Origin: Humulus lupulus
Lineage: Eukaryota; Streptophyta; Magnoliopsida; Rosales; Cannabaceae
Assembly (NCBI RefSeq): GCF_963169125.1
Contig: NC_084795.1
Coordinates: 195,274,214-195,338,213 of the forward strand
Direction: 5' to 3'
Length of the DNA: 64,000 nt
Notes under the pieces: model-generated
Told to the model about the DNA's origin: nothing
The model's input: the letters and a program-made list of their open reading frames with translations, nothing else
Databases searched by the model: none
Position numbers and translations under genes: made by a program
In this document: piece after piece, positions 1-9,581 of the stretch
Layout: each line of letters begins with the position of its first letter
How positions within the stretch are numbered: position 1 is the first letter of the stretch

Positions 1-540
1 GCAACATGAGTATGCCCTGAAGTTTGATAGGCTAGCAAAGTTTGCATAAGACTTAGTGCCTACAGATGCAGCTAGACAGGATAGGTTCGTCTGGGGGCTT
101 AACGCTACGATAGCCTGGGACATGAAGATTACATCGGTACCTGGGCAGACAACTTATGCTCAGGCTGTTGAGAAGGCTCTTACCGCTGAAGAGGCAGAGA
201 ATAAGATCTGGAGGGAGAATGCTGCAAGATGGGATGTTCGCAGGGCATTTCCCCATATACAGGGTTTAGTAGGGGTGGAGGCCCCAGTGATCTGAAATGG
301 AAGACCCATGACACTTCGACCACTGCTGGTTGTGATAGGAGGGCTCGGGGAGATCAGGATGGCCGCCAGGGAGGCGGTGAGATATGGAGAAGTTAACCAG
401 AGTGTACGAGATGTCGGAAGCACCATCTGGGCGAATGTCTGGAAAAGGCTCGCTACTTGTGCAGGGTAGTGGGACACCTCAAGAAAAACTGCCCAATAGT
501 GAAGAAAGAGGAACCAGGGAAGGTGGAGAGCTTAACTCCA
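1..540 (+). pseudogene. O gag, C-terminal part with damaged zinc knuckle
   Basis: Remnant of the capsid/nucleocapsid polyprotein. The + strand reads gag-like residues such as HEYALKFDRLAKFA, then KITSVPGQTTYAQAVEKALTAE and ENKIWRENAARWD, closely matching the same stretch of N1 gag near 4545. A zinc-knuckle remnant, YLCRVVGHLKKNCP, lies near 449-490 and lacks the first cysteine of the CCHC pattern. The reading changes frame several times (frames opening at 56, 384 and 457), so no intact protein is possible. The start lies left of the window. Confidence 0.75.
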
Positions 541-822
541 GCTCGAGTGTTCACCTTGACGAAGGCAAAGGCCGAGGCTAGTCCCTCGGTGGTGACAGGT
601 CAGCTTTCTAGTGCTTGCTCCTCTTATATTATATTGATTGACTCTAGTGCTACACATTCATTTGTTTCTAGTAACGTGATTGATATATTGTGTAGACCTA
701 GTGAGTATTATACTATGGGGTTTGGAACTATACTGCGTACATGTGACAGTCAAAATCCTGTGATCCGTAAGGGGAAAGACCGGGTAAGCTATGCAATCCC
801 ACACCGCATGGGGAAGGTCAAG

Positions 823-1113
823 TGTAATGATTCTAAGACTGTGTAGGTATGGGACTACACAGTTGAAGAGGGCTTAAATGGATTGATAGGTACTACCTAT
901 ATCAGGAAGGTGCATCTTCTTTTCGGTTGCCCATCACTTGAGAACTCCATGGTTAAGCGTGCTTGGCCTGGAGTAATCTAGGGATGGGTGACCTCCTGGG
1001 AAGTTTTCCTAGGAAGTGTGCGAGTGAGGACAAAGCACGCTGGAAAGACTTGTCTTGGTTTGTAGTGTCAGTCGTCATTCCAGAAAGCAGCCATAGTGAC
1101 GTGGGGCGTGACA
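823..1113 (+). mobile_element. Cassandra-type TRIM solo LTR
   Basis: A 291-bp unit starting TGTAATG and ending GGGGCGTGACA, placed inside the O protease frame. Its centre is strongly 5S-rRNA-like, the hallmark of Cassandra terminal-repeat retrotransposons in miniature. The downstream part (GTGAGGACAAAGCACGCTGG, 1022-1041) also agrees with my memory of Cassandra LTRs. Only one LTR is present, so it is a solo LTR. Expected 5-bp target duplications are not clean (TCAAG on the left, GTACAAG on the right), so the exact right edge may be off by a few bases. Cassandra is non-coding and depends on other elements for movement. Confidence 0.82.
909..1022 (+). other. 5S rRNA-like segment inside the Cassandra LTR
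   Basis: The stretch contains TTAAGCGTGCTTGG (953-966) and GGATGGGTGACCTCCTGGGA (982-1001). These match the internal promoter and 3' portion of plant 5S rRNA (RNA polymerase III A-box/IE/C-box region). The 5' half is diverged and the 3' end is altered, so it is not a functional 5S gene. In Cassandra this segment is thought to be captured 5S sequence that may recruit Pol III. Confidence 0.82.
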
Positions 1114-1380
1114 GTACAAGGGAGCTATCAGTAGATTTGATCGAGCTGGGTATGGTTGACTTTGATATGATTTTAGGGATGGATTGGCTGGTCAAATATG
1201 GGGCCACTATTGATTGTAGGAAAAAGATGGTGATTATTGAGCCTGAGGGAGAGCACCCATTTGTTTTCGTGGGAGTTTTGCATGGACCCCGCATACCCAT
1301 GATATCAGCATTGAGAGCTAGAGACCTATTACAGAGAGGTTGTATAGGTTTTCTAGCTAATGTGGTGGATACCACCAGAG

Positions 1381-2760
1381 TTATGCCAGTAGGTCCGGGA
1401 GATACAAGAATGGTACGCAAGTTCTTGGATGTGTTCCCTGAAGATTTACCAGGAATGTCGTCGCACAGAGAGATTCAATTTGTCATTGAGTTAGTATCGG
1501 GTACAGAGCCATTGTTGAGGTCACCGTATAGGGTGGCTCCAGCGAAACTAAAAGAATTGAAGATACAGTTACAAGAACTTCTTGATTTAGGGTTTATCAG
1601 ACCTAGCTTCTCGCCATGGGGTGCTCCAATTTTGTTTGTGATGAAAGAGGATGAGACTCTGAGAATGTGTATAGACTATAGAGAATTAAAAAAGTTGACC
1701 ATCAAGAATAAGTACCCCTTACCAAGGATCAATGACCTATTCAATTAGCTGCAGGGAAAGACGGTATTCTCGAAGATTGATCTTTGATCTAGTTATCACC
1801 AGCTGAGGATCAAGGACGAGGATATTCCGAAGACGGCCTTCCGAATGAGGTATAGGCATTATGAATTCTTGGTCATGTCATTTGGTTTGACCAATGCCCC
1901 AACAACATTCATGGACTTGATGAACAGGGTGTTCTAGGATTTCTTGGATCAGTTCATGATTGTCCTAATCGATGACATCTTGGTTTACTCCAGTTCAGAG
2001 GCAGAGCATAAGCATCATCCCTGGTAGTTATTGCAGTGATTGAGAGAGCATCGATTGTAATCCTTGTTTACGAAGTGCAAGTTTTGGCTACCAGAATTGA
2101 TAGTCCTTGGACACATTTTCGGCGGAGATGGGATTAAGGTTGATCTAGCTAAGTTAGAGGTAGTGAGAGATTGGCCGAGGCCAAGGAACACCTCAGAGGT
2201 TAGGAGCTTCCTTGGAATAACAAGATATTACAGACAGTTCGTGGAAGGGTTCTCAAAGATTGCTGCACCGATGACATAATTGACACGAAAGAATTTGAAG
2301 TTCACTTGGTCCAACAAGTGTCAGAATAGCTTCCAGGAACTGAAGCGAGGACTAATTACTGCTCTTGTGTTGAGTCTTCCTTCAGAGGGAGCTAATTTCG
2401 TGGTATATTGTGGTGTATCGACATTGGGATTGAGATGCGTGTTGATGCAGAATGAGAAGGTTATTGCTTATGCGTCACTACAGCTGAAGGAGTATGAGCA
2501 GCGGTACCCTACCCATGATCTGGAGTTGGCAGCGGAGGTATTTGCTTTGAAAATTTGGCGACATTATTTGTATGGAGAAAAGTGTGAAGTACACACATAT
2601 CATAAGAGCTTGAAGTATTTCTTCACCCAGAAGGACTTGAATATGAGGCTGAGGCATTGATTAGAGTTGGTGAAGGACTATGACTGTGATATCCTTTACA
2701 ATCTAGGGAAAGCCAATGTAGTGGCAGATGCGTTGAGCCTGGGGGGCCTGGGACAATTGC
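1381..2760 (+). pseudogene. O reverse transcriptase and RNase H
   Basis: RT begins after DVFPEDLPG and shows the Ty3/Gypsy blocks [42 protein letters not shown] and LIDDILVYS (about 1965-1991; usually FIDD, so both Asp are kept). The connection and RNase H follow: VRDWPRPRN...EVRSFLGITRYYRQFV, then [20 protein letters not shown] and [20 protein letters not shown]. In-frame stops occur at 1746-1748, 1936, 2026, 2277-2279 and 2658-2660, and the RNase H catalytic Asp region reads YCGVST instead of the usual SDAS-like block. Inactive, but easy to recognise as Tekay-type. Confidence 0.85.
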
Positions 2761-3341
2761 TTAGCTCTACACAGATATCAAAGGAGTTGGCAGAGGAGAT
2801 GACTAGAGAGAGGATAGAGCTGGTTGTGGGCCTGTTTGCTAATATCACTCTACAATCGACCCTTCTGGAGAGGGTAAGAGTGGGTTGTTTAGATGATGCA
2901 CTGTTGCTGAAGGTTAGAGGAAATGTCCTAGCTGGGGTAGCTAAGGATTATTCTATTTCAGAGACAGGGTTACTACAGTATAAAAATCAGATCTGTGTTT
3001 CGATGGATATGGATATTAGATGAGAGATATTAGATGAATCCCATACTACACCGTACTCACTCCATCCAAGCACCACAAAGATGTATCAGGATCTACAAAC
3101 GTTATATTGGTCGCCTGGGATGAAGAAGGATGTAGTGGAGTACATGGCCAAGTGGTTGATATATCAGCAAGTGAAGGTTGAGCATCAGCGACCATCGGGG
3201 TTGCTACAGCCTTTTGGTATTCTCGAGTGGAAATGGGAAGGCATTACCATGGATTTTGTGGGAGGTATACCCATGTCAATGGGTGATAGTAGACAAATAC
3301 ACCAGGTCAGCTCACTTTCTACCAGTGAAGATGACTTATAC
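2761..3341 (+). pseudogene. O integrase, N-terminal part up to the N1 insertion
   Basis: Integrase N-terminal domain and the first part of the catalytic core. The zinc-binding block reads HTTPYSLHPSTTKMYQDLQT and then WLIYQQVK, where N1 has CLTCQQVK; both cysteines are lost. The core starts with ITMDFVGGIP (first catalytic Asp present). After a frameshift, DKYTRSAHFLPVKMTYT is read, and the frame is then cut by the N1 LTR at 3342. The remaining integrase is at 21975-22945. Confidence 0.82.
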
Positions 3342-4539
3342 TGTAGCGTCCCAAATTTTCTAATAAGGCTTAGGGCATTGATTAGTGTGCCTGGAGGGCA
3401 ATAAGTGATTTATTGTATTAATATGTGAATTTGATAAGTATGTGATTAGAGAGGCATGTTTAGGTGAATTAAATATGCACGTGGGCCTCATTTGGCTATT
3501 AGGGGCATGTTTGTAATGGGCATAAATGCAATATTGTGATTGACACCACATGTTATGGTGATATATTTGTGATGCACGATTCGAGACAGTCCAGAGTCGT
3601 TTAGTTCGAAAGTCACAACAGGGTTGGATACCCGACTCGGGAGGAGCCTTGGGGTATTTTGGGTATATATTATGTGTTTGGAATTATTGAGTAACGGGTA
3701 GGAATTTAGTAATGATTGAGATATGTCAAGATTAAATTGGGATTTATAGGAAAACTCGGGGACTTAACGGGATTTGGTAAATGACTAAATTTCCCTTGGG
3801 TTACTTAAGGGTTAAGGATAAGCTTAAGGGGCAGTTTGTTCATTTTCCAGGGGAAATATTCAGCTTAGAGAAGCCTTAGGAAATCACTGGAACAAAGTAG
3901 AAGATCCTCTCCCTATTACTCGGTTTCTCTCTCTATTTGGGTGCTTGAAGGCTGAAGAAAATTCTGAGGGAATTAAGCTAGGAATTCAGAACTCAAGGCT
4001 TTAGTTTGGAGGCTAGTAGCTTAGAACTCAGGAGATTAATTCAGAGATTTAATTAGGTTCAAAGGTAAGCTGTAAAACTTGATGATCATTCAAAATTATG
4101 TTGTAGTTTTTGTTAGAAATATAAGTTTATGCATGTGAGCTAAGTTGTGAATTACTTTTGATTATTTGGGTGAGTTTTAGGATTAGCTTCTGTTGGGTAT
4201 TGTTGTTGGGAACATAATAGAATTGTTGTGCTGATTGAACTATGTTATTGGGATTGTTTTGGGTTATATGGGGTAGGTTTTGGCTGTTGAAAATGGGTGA
4301 TTTTCTCGATTCGAAGGGGGCGGGCCGCGACACTGTTCTTGGTGAGCTACAGCCCTCTAAAACAGATGGGAGGCCGAAATGAAGAGCGGGCCACAGCGCC
4401 CCTTAGGTTGGGCCGCGGCGCGTGTCTGTGAAATTGGGAGGCTGAGCCTCTGGTTGAGGCGAGCCACGACTCTTAAGGGGTTTTTGGACCCCGATAAGGT
4501 TTTCGGCTCGGGAATCCAAAAGTTAAGGCTCGGGATGGA
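3342..4539 (+). repeat. N1 5' LTR, 3' part deleted
   Basis: Aligns with the first 1.2 kb of the 3' LTR (19755-20930), from TGTAGCGTC down to the shared AAGTTAAGGCT...GGATGGATTTTA near 4539. There the LTR stops abruptly and gag coding begins (ISLEPGTTMYAQIVDKAL). About 1 kb of LTR, the primer-binding site and the gag start are missing. An indel of several tens of bases relative to the 3' LTR is visible near 3520. Confidence 0.85.
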
Positions 4540-5500
4540 TTTTAAGATATCTTTGGAACCGGGGACTACCATGTATGCTCAGATAGTGGACAAGGCCCTT
4601 ACAGCTGAGGGGGGCGAGGATCAGATTTGGAGAAAAGGCGCTGCTAGGCGTGATGCCACCTTTCACTAGATCTAGTTGTGGTAGTGGCCCTAGTGAGCAA
4701 AAGAGAAAGGCCTCAGATTCTTTCGTTCCTCCTAGCTCGGATAGGAGGGCACGGGGTTCTTTTAGCAGCCGTCAGGGCGGAGGTGACAACTAGAGGATCT
4801 TCCCAGTGTGTCCTCGATGCAGGCCACAACATCAGGGAGAGTGCAGGATCAGGGCCTGCTTTATTTGTGGGAGTGTTAACCGTTTGAAGAAGGACTACCC
4901 ACAAGCCAGGAAAGAGGAGCCAAAGCAAAGCGACAACCTCGCTCCTACCAGAGTATTCACCTTGACTCAGACTGAGGCTGAGGCTAGGCCCTCGGTCATG
5001 ACAGGTCAAATTTCTAGTCCTGGTTCGTCCTTTACTACATTGATTAATTTAGGGACTACTAATTCGTTTGTGTCTGCTAGAGTGATAAATCAGCTGTGTA
5101 GACCTAGTGAGTTGTATTCTAGGGGATTTCACACTTTGTTGCCGACTGAGGAGCTAGTAGTCTCTAGGAAATGGATTAGAGCATTGCCAATAGAGATAGA
5201 TGGTTGAGAGTTGGCTGTTGATCTGATTGAGTTTGTGATGGATGACTTCGATATGATCCTAGGGATGGATTAGCTATTGAAGTAGGGATGGTGACTTTTG
5301 ACCTAGAAGGGGACATACCCTTTGTGTTTGTGGGGAAAATTAGTGGACTGGGAGTACCTATGATTTTAGCACTGAAGGCTGGAGACCTAATGCAGGTAGG
5401 TTGCATAGGATTCCTAGCGAACATTGTGGATACTTCTAGAGTTGTGCCAATTGGACCGAGTGAAACCAAACTGGTATGTGAGTTTCCAGATTTATTTCCA
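4540..5500 (+). pseudogene. N1 gag (partial) and protease
   Basis: Gag resumes at about 4540 with ISLEPGTTMYAQIVDKAL and EDQIWRKGAARRD. A knuckle remnant, CFICGSVNRLKKDYP, lies near 4855-4900 and has lost the His and last Cys of the CCHC pattern. Protease follows: the active-site stretch reads LINLGTTNSFVS (about 5040-5075), so the catalytic Asp is now Asn. The second half, [10 protein letters not shown], near 5238-5268 ends in a TAG that replaces the Trp of the usual DW pair. Several frameshifts separate the pieces. Confidence 0.8.
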
Positions 5501-6509
5501 GCAGACTTGCCATGGTTGCCACTGAAACGGGAGATCGAGTTTGTTATATAGTTGGTGCCAGGGGAGGAGCCAGTATCTAGGACACCTTATAAAATGGCTC
5601 CAGCTGAGTTGAGGGAATTAAAGATTCAGTTGCAGGAGTTATTGCATTTGGGGTTCCTTAGACCGAGTTTCTCTCCATGGGGTGCTCTAGGGTTTTTCGT
5701 CAAGAAGAAGGACGGATCTCTTAGGATGTGCGTTGACTACAAGGAGCTGAACAAGTTGACCGTTAAGAACAAGTACCCATTACCTAGAATTGATGACTTT
5801 TTTGACCAGTTACAAGGGAAGACAATGTTCTCTAAGATCGACCTCCGGTCAGGTTATCACCAATTAAGGATTAAAGAGGACATACCAAAGACTGCTTTCC
5901 GCATGAGGTATGGACACTATGAATTCCTGGTTATGTCCTTTGGATTAACTAACGCCCCAGCAGCTGTTATGGACATGATGAATAGGGTTTTTAAGGACTA
6001 TTTGGACAAGTTCCTGATTGTGTTTATTGATGACATACTGGTGTACTCTTAGTCAAAGGCAGAGCATGAACAACATTTACGCCTGGTATTGCAACGATTG
6101 AGAGAGCATAGGTGATATGCTAAGTTTAGCAAGTGTGTGTTTTGGCTATCGCAAGTCATGTTTCTGGGCCTTATTGTCAGTAAGGAGGGGATTCTGGTTG
6201 ACCCAAGTAAGAATGAGGCAGTGAGGGATTGGCCTAGACTGAGCAGTGTCCCGGAAGTTAGGAGTTTTATGGGATTGGCAGGGTATTATCGGTGGTTCGT
6301 TGAGGGGTTCTCTAGGATAGCCACACCATTGACCGAATCGACGAGAAAGAAGACTAAGTATTTGTGGAGAGACAGGTGTGAGAACAGTTTCAAGGAATTG
6401 AAGCGGCGACTGATCATCGCCCCAGTATTGAGTCTACCGTCAGATAATGAGAAGTTTGTGGTTTGTAGTGATGCTTCGAGATAGGGTTTAGGGTGTGTGC
6501 TAATGCAAG
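5501..6509 (+). pseudogene. N1 reverse transcriptase, cut by N2 in RNase H
   Basis: Well-preserved Tekay-type [72 protein letters not shown] and [10 protein letters not shown] (about 6019-6051; catalytic DD intact). In-frame stops: TAG at 5549-5551, TAG at 6050-6052 and TGA near 6115. RNase H starts with VVCSDASR (stop at 6482-6484) and runs to VLMQ at 6508, where N2 is inserted. The duplicated target GCAAG is at 6505-6509 and 17890-17894. Confidence 0.85.
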
Positions 6510-6533
6510 TGATAACTCTACAAAATAGAGTTA
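6510..6533. repeat. Inverted repeat at the N2 LTR start
   Basis: AACTCTA-CAAAA-TAGAGTT lies immediately inside the left LTR terminus, a perfect 7-bp stem with a 5-base loop. Confidence 0.7.
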
Positions 6534-6902
6534 TTTTACCATAACTTGAGTTTTTTAATTGATTTATTAAGTTTTTAAGTAATTTTGAATTTATTGGGTT
6601 TATTTTGATTTTCTATATTTTTGTGTGTTTTTATAATTATTTTGTTGTAAAAAGTTGTAGTTAATTAGTTGAATTATTATTATTTAGTTTTAGGTAAAAA
6701 AATGTTGTATTATTGAACTTAGATGTTAAAAATAATTTAAGTTATAATTAACATTTTCAAAGAATTAACTTGATTTATTTTATGGTGAAAATATTTTATT
6801 ATGATTTATTTTATGTTTATTTTGTAGAGAATTTATTTCAGTTTTGGGCTTTGAAAAGTAAGGAAAAGAAAGAAAGGAAAAAAAATAGCAAAACTGAAAT
6901 CT

Positions 6903-7215
6903 AGGCCTCCTCCCAGCCAGCCCACCAGGCCCACCCAAAGTGCCTCAGCTCCCCCAGTGTTTGGGCCCGCGCCTACCATCTGAAGCTCACACCAGGCTCG
7001 CCCCTAGCACCAAGCCCACCAACCAGCTTCTAGCCATTCAGCCACACGGGCATGCGCCTCTCTCCTGGCCCAGCCGCCTGAACCAATTTAGCAGCCCAGG
7101 TCCAGCAGCCCAGCACCCTTGAGCCCCCTCCACTCGGGCCTCCTGCCCAGCCAAGCCTCTCAGCCCAACCAGCCCCATGCCCAGACGACTACCACACCCA
7201 CCAAGCCACCAACAA
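6903..7215 (+). other. C-rich, G-poor block in the N2 LTR
   Basis: About 300 bases with repeated CAGCC/CCCACC-type sequence lie in an otherwise AT-rich LTR. The strand bias is strong, with C far exceeding G. It lies upstream of the TATA box at 7416. The open frames here are a by-product of the composition; no protein family is recognisable. Confidence 0.6.
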
Positions 7216-7415
7216 TTTCCCTTGAGCCCATCATTTGTACCTTTGTCCCCTATGTCCAAAAATGTTAACATTTTTTACCCAATTTTTCCACACATTTCAC
7301 CACAACATCATCATTACACCCTATAATTTACCTCTACATACCATATTTACTTTATTTTATTAATTTAATCAATTTTATTAATTTAAGTTAATTATTTTAA
7401 TGCTCTCATTTTGGC

Positions 7416-7423
7416 TATAAATA
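7416..7423 (+). promoter_or_regulatory. TATA box of the N2 LTR
   Basis: GGCTATAAATATGG is a clear plant-type TATA box, placed about 900 bases into the LTR. It suggests the LTR promoter points along the + strand. Confidence 0.55.
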
Positions 7424-7515
7424 TGGAATTTGAAGACCATTTTAGGGTGCTTAATTTTTTATTACCATCTTCATTCTACCATTGTTCTCTCTACCATTCT
7501 CTCTTCCATTGTAGG

Positions 7516-8354
7516 TGTTTACCGAGTTTTTCGGAAACGAATACGAACGGAATGATAAAAAGACAAGAGCTATAGAAATGCAGAAATATAAATAAACAAA
7601 TAGTGTTTTTACGTGGTTCAGGCGTTAACGAGCCCTAGTCCACGATTCGATGTTATTATACTTGTAGAGAATAACAGTCAAATAGCTGGTGTATAAGGAA
7701 CTCACAACCTCACAGTGTTTCTCTCGGGTTCTCTTGGAGAAGATGACGCTAGAGAGATTCTCGTAGAGTTCTTGCTCTCTGATTTGTTGGCCGTCCCCCC
7801 TATTGTAAAATGAGGGGGTCTTTATAGCTAGGGCTTTGGATTAGGGTTTTTCTCTACTCACATGAGTCTTAATTACACCAGCCATAAATAGGGTATACAA
7901 TTACCGTAGTCACCTGGTTACCAGGCTCTATGTGGGTATATTTACGTGAAAGTATGGGGAATGCACAAAGGCAGCCGTCTTTTCCAAGTTGTCAGCGGAA
8001 CAGTAGGCGAAATAGTACTTTTAGGCGTGCTGGGATGTGTGCGGCTTTGACCTGTCGGGCTTGTCAGGCGGGATTCTGTGTCAGGCGGATATCATTCCAA
8101 CTATGCCTCCTCCATTACTCGACCCCCTGGTCTTGTTCCATGCGAGGCACGGAACTGTTTCCGCGAAGACCACTTGAAGAGCTTCTCCTGGAAGGAGCTT
8201 CCCCGAAGGATACCCCTTCGGGAGCGGACACTAAATAGGAGAGGCGAAGCCTTTCTGTACATCCGCGAGCTCTAGTCACCTACTGTGAAAGACATTGATA
8301 ATTCTGCTTCCCCGAGGATATTCATCTAAACGCTATACGGAAATCTGGATAACA
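7516..8354 (-). repeat. N3 3' LTR (in element orientation)
   Basis: 839 bp from TGTTTACCGAG to GGATAACA as read on the + strand. On the minus strand it starts TGTTATCC and ends CGGTAAACA. A minus-strand TATA box (TATAAA, complement of 7821-7826) lies in a GCTATAAAGACC context. Same length as the other copy at 16183-17021. Confidence 0.92.
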
Positions 8355-8367
8355 TTTACCCCCCAAG
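8355..8367 (-). promoter_or_regulatory. N3 polypurine tract next to the 3' LTR
   Basis: Minus-strand CCTTGGGGGGTAAA directly precedes the LTR start TGTTATCC. This is the expected position and composition of the primer for plus-strand DNA synthesis. Confidence 0.75.
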
Positions 8368-9581
8368 GTCACGGAGCTTTGAGAGATCCGGGAGCTTGTA
8401 CAGTCCTCCGGGTATTCCGGTTTCTTAGATTAGGCGAGGGGCCACCTCCTGTGTTCCTAGAAGGCTTCCTTTTTCCCGCCTGAGTGTTAGTATGAAAAAG
8501 AAAGGAAATTTCTTCTGTTTGAACTCAAATACTCAAGTGCGGCAAGGGCCACGCGTCATGCCGGGAATGGCTCTGCGACCAAGACGTGTGCGTGAGGCGA
8601 CGGGTTGAGTATGCGTGCGTCAGGCATCTGAGTAATGATTTGACGGTTTTTAATGGTACACCGGGCCCGAGGTGGTATAATGATGGGAAATAAATACTTT
8701 ATTCCCATCCGAGGAGTCATAAATAGGATCGTCGCTTCATCTCCAGTCGTTGGATCTGATGCACACGGAATGGGAAGATCGGGACCGTCCATTTGGGGAA
8801 TTCGAAACGACTTCTTTCCTGCTATAAAAACGAGGGAACAGACCTTTCTTCCTCTTTACGCTTTCAAATTCTCTATCTTTCGAATTTTCAGATTCCCAAA
8901 CCTTCGAACTCTCAGGCTTCCAAGCTTCCATTCCTTCGAACTTGCCACTTCTTTTTGGTAAGGAATCTAGAAACTTTTCTTTTGATTTGGCAGTGGGTTT
9001 ATTCGCCGAAGTTCAGGGTTTGAATCGTCGTTCGTCTTTGCAGCTTTTACTTCTCGCGATCGTGCTGTGCAGTGATCCGGTTACTCCTTCAGTCTTCAAC
9101 TACCCAAATACTAGTAAGTATTTCTACTTTGCTCTTTCCTCCCAAACCTTAGGTTGTTGGTAGTTGTTAGAGTTAAGTTTTCTGCCAGTATCGTCTATGT
9201 GCATGCGTGAATAGGGCTTTGATAGGCATGCGATTGATGTGAGTCGATAAGTAATCTCTTTGCATGCTTTGACGATTTGCGTTGGAAAGTCGTTCCTTGT
9301 CTTGCTTGCGCTGTTCTGGTTTACTGTTTTAGGGCATAAGCATGAACGCCTTTAGGGTGTCTTTCTCTGGAAAAACACTTCTCTCGGCGGGCTTAGGCTC
9401 GGAGTCTGAGTTTGGTTCCTTGCTGTCCTTCGGGTGGCATGGTGCCAACCCCTCGGCAAGCTCGGTGGGAGCCTCTCCAAGCAGTTTTCGGGGAGGGTCT
9501 CCCCGACGCCTTTGATACCACTAGGGTATGACAAGGGTGCTGACTGCTTAGAGTGTTTTCTTCTTTGTTTCATTTGTTCAG
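8368..9581 (+). promoter_or_regulatory. Promoter and 5' leader of the N3 extra ORF
   Basis: A plant TATA box, GCTATAAAAACGAGG, is at 8821-8835 (TATAAAAA 8823-8830), facing away from the adjacent LTR and toward the + strand ORF. A 5' leader follows, rich in CT and TTC. Splice-like signals include a donor GTAAGG near 8958 and a donor GTAAGT at 9114 paired with an acceptor TTGTTCAG ending at 9581. This suggests a spliced leader whose coding exon opens at 9582. The element T2 module has the same layout. Confidence 0.6.

Larger units (their letters stand above)
541..1380 (+). pseudogene. O aspartic protease, interrupted by Cassandra
   Basis: Retropepsin-like protease region of O. The active-site stretch reads LIDSSATHSFVS (about 636-670): the catalytic Asp is present, but the usual Gly of the D-S/T-G triad is Ser. 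The second half, [19 protein letters not shown], lies at about 1161-1217. Between the halves a 291-bp Cassandra-type LTR (823-1113) is inserted; protein similarity to N1 stops at its left edge and restarts at its right edge with ELSVDLIEL. It cannot produce active protease. Confidence 0.8.

Noticed and set aside
909..1022. A functional 5S rRNA gene
   Set aside because: Only the central promoter-like and 3' parts match. The 5' half and the end are diverged, and it lies inside a Cassandra-type LTR within a retrotransposon frame.
3337..3346. N1 and O as one rearranged element
   Set aside because: Each has its own integrase and LTR sequence, and the TATAC duplication and frame continuity show that one is inserted in the other.
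6940..7271. Proline-rich (+) and glycine-rich (minus) frames in the N2 LTR
   Set aside because: A by-product of the C-rich block. No start context, no domain, and both strands are open at once.
7930..8238. Frames of 60-130 aa in the N3 LTRs (also at 16597-16996)
   Set aside because: They are identical in both LTR copies, overlap each other on both strands and show no domain. They are chance frames in LTR DNA.
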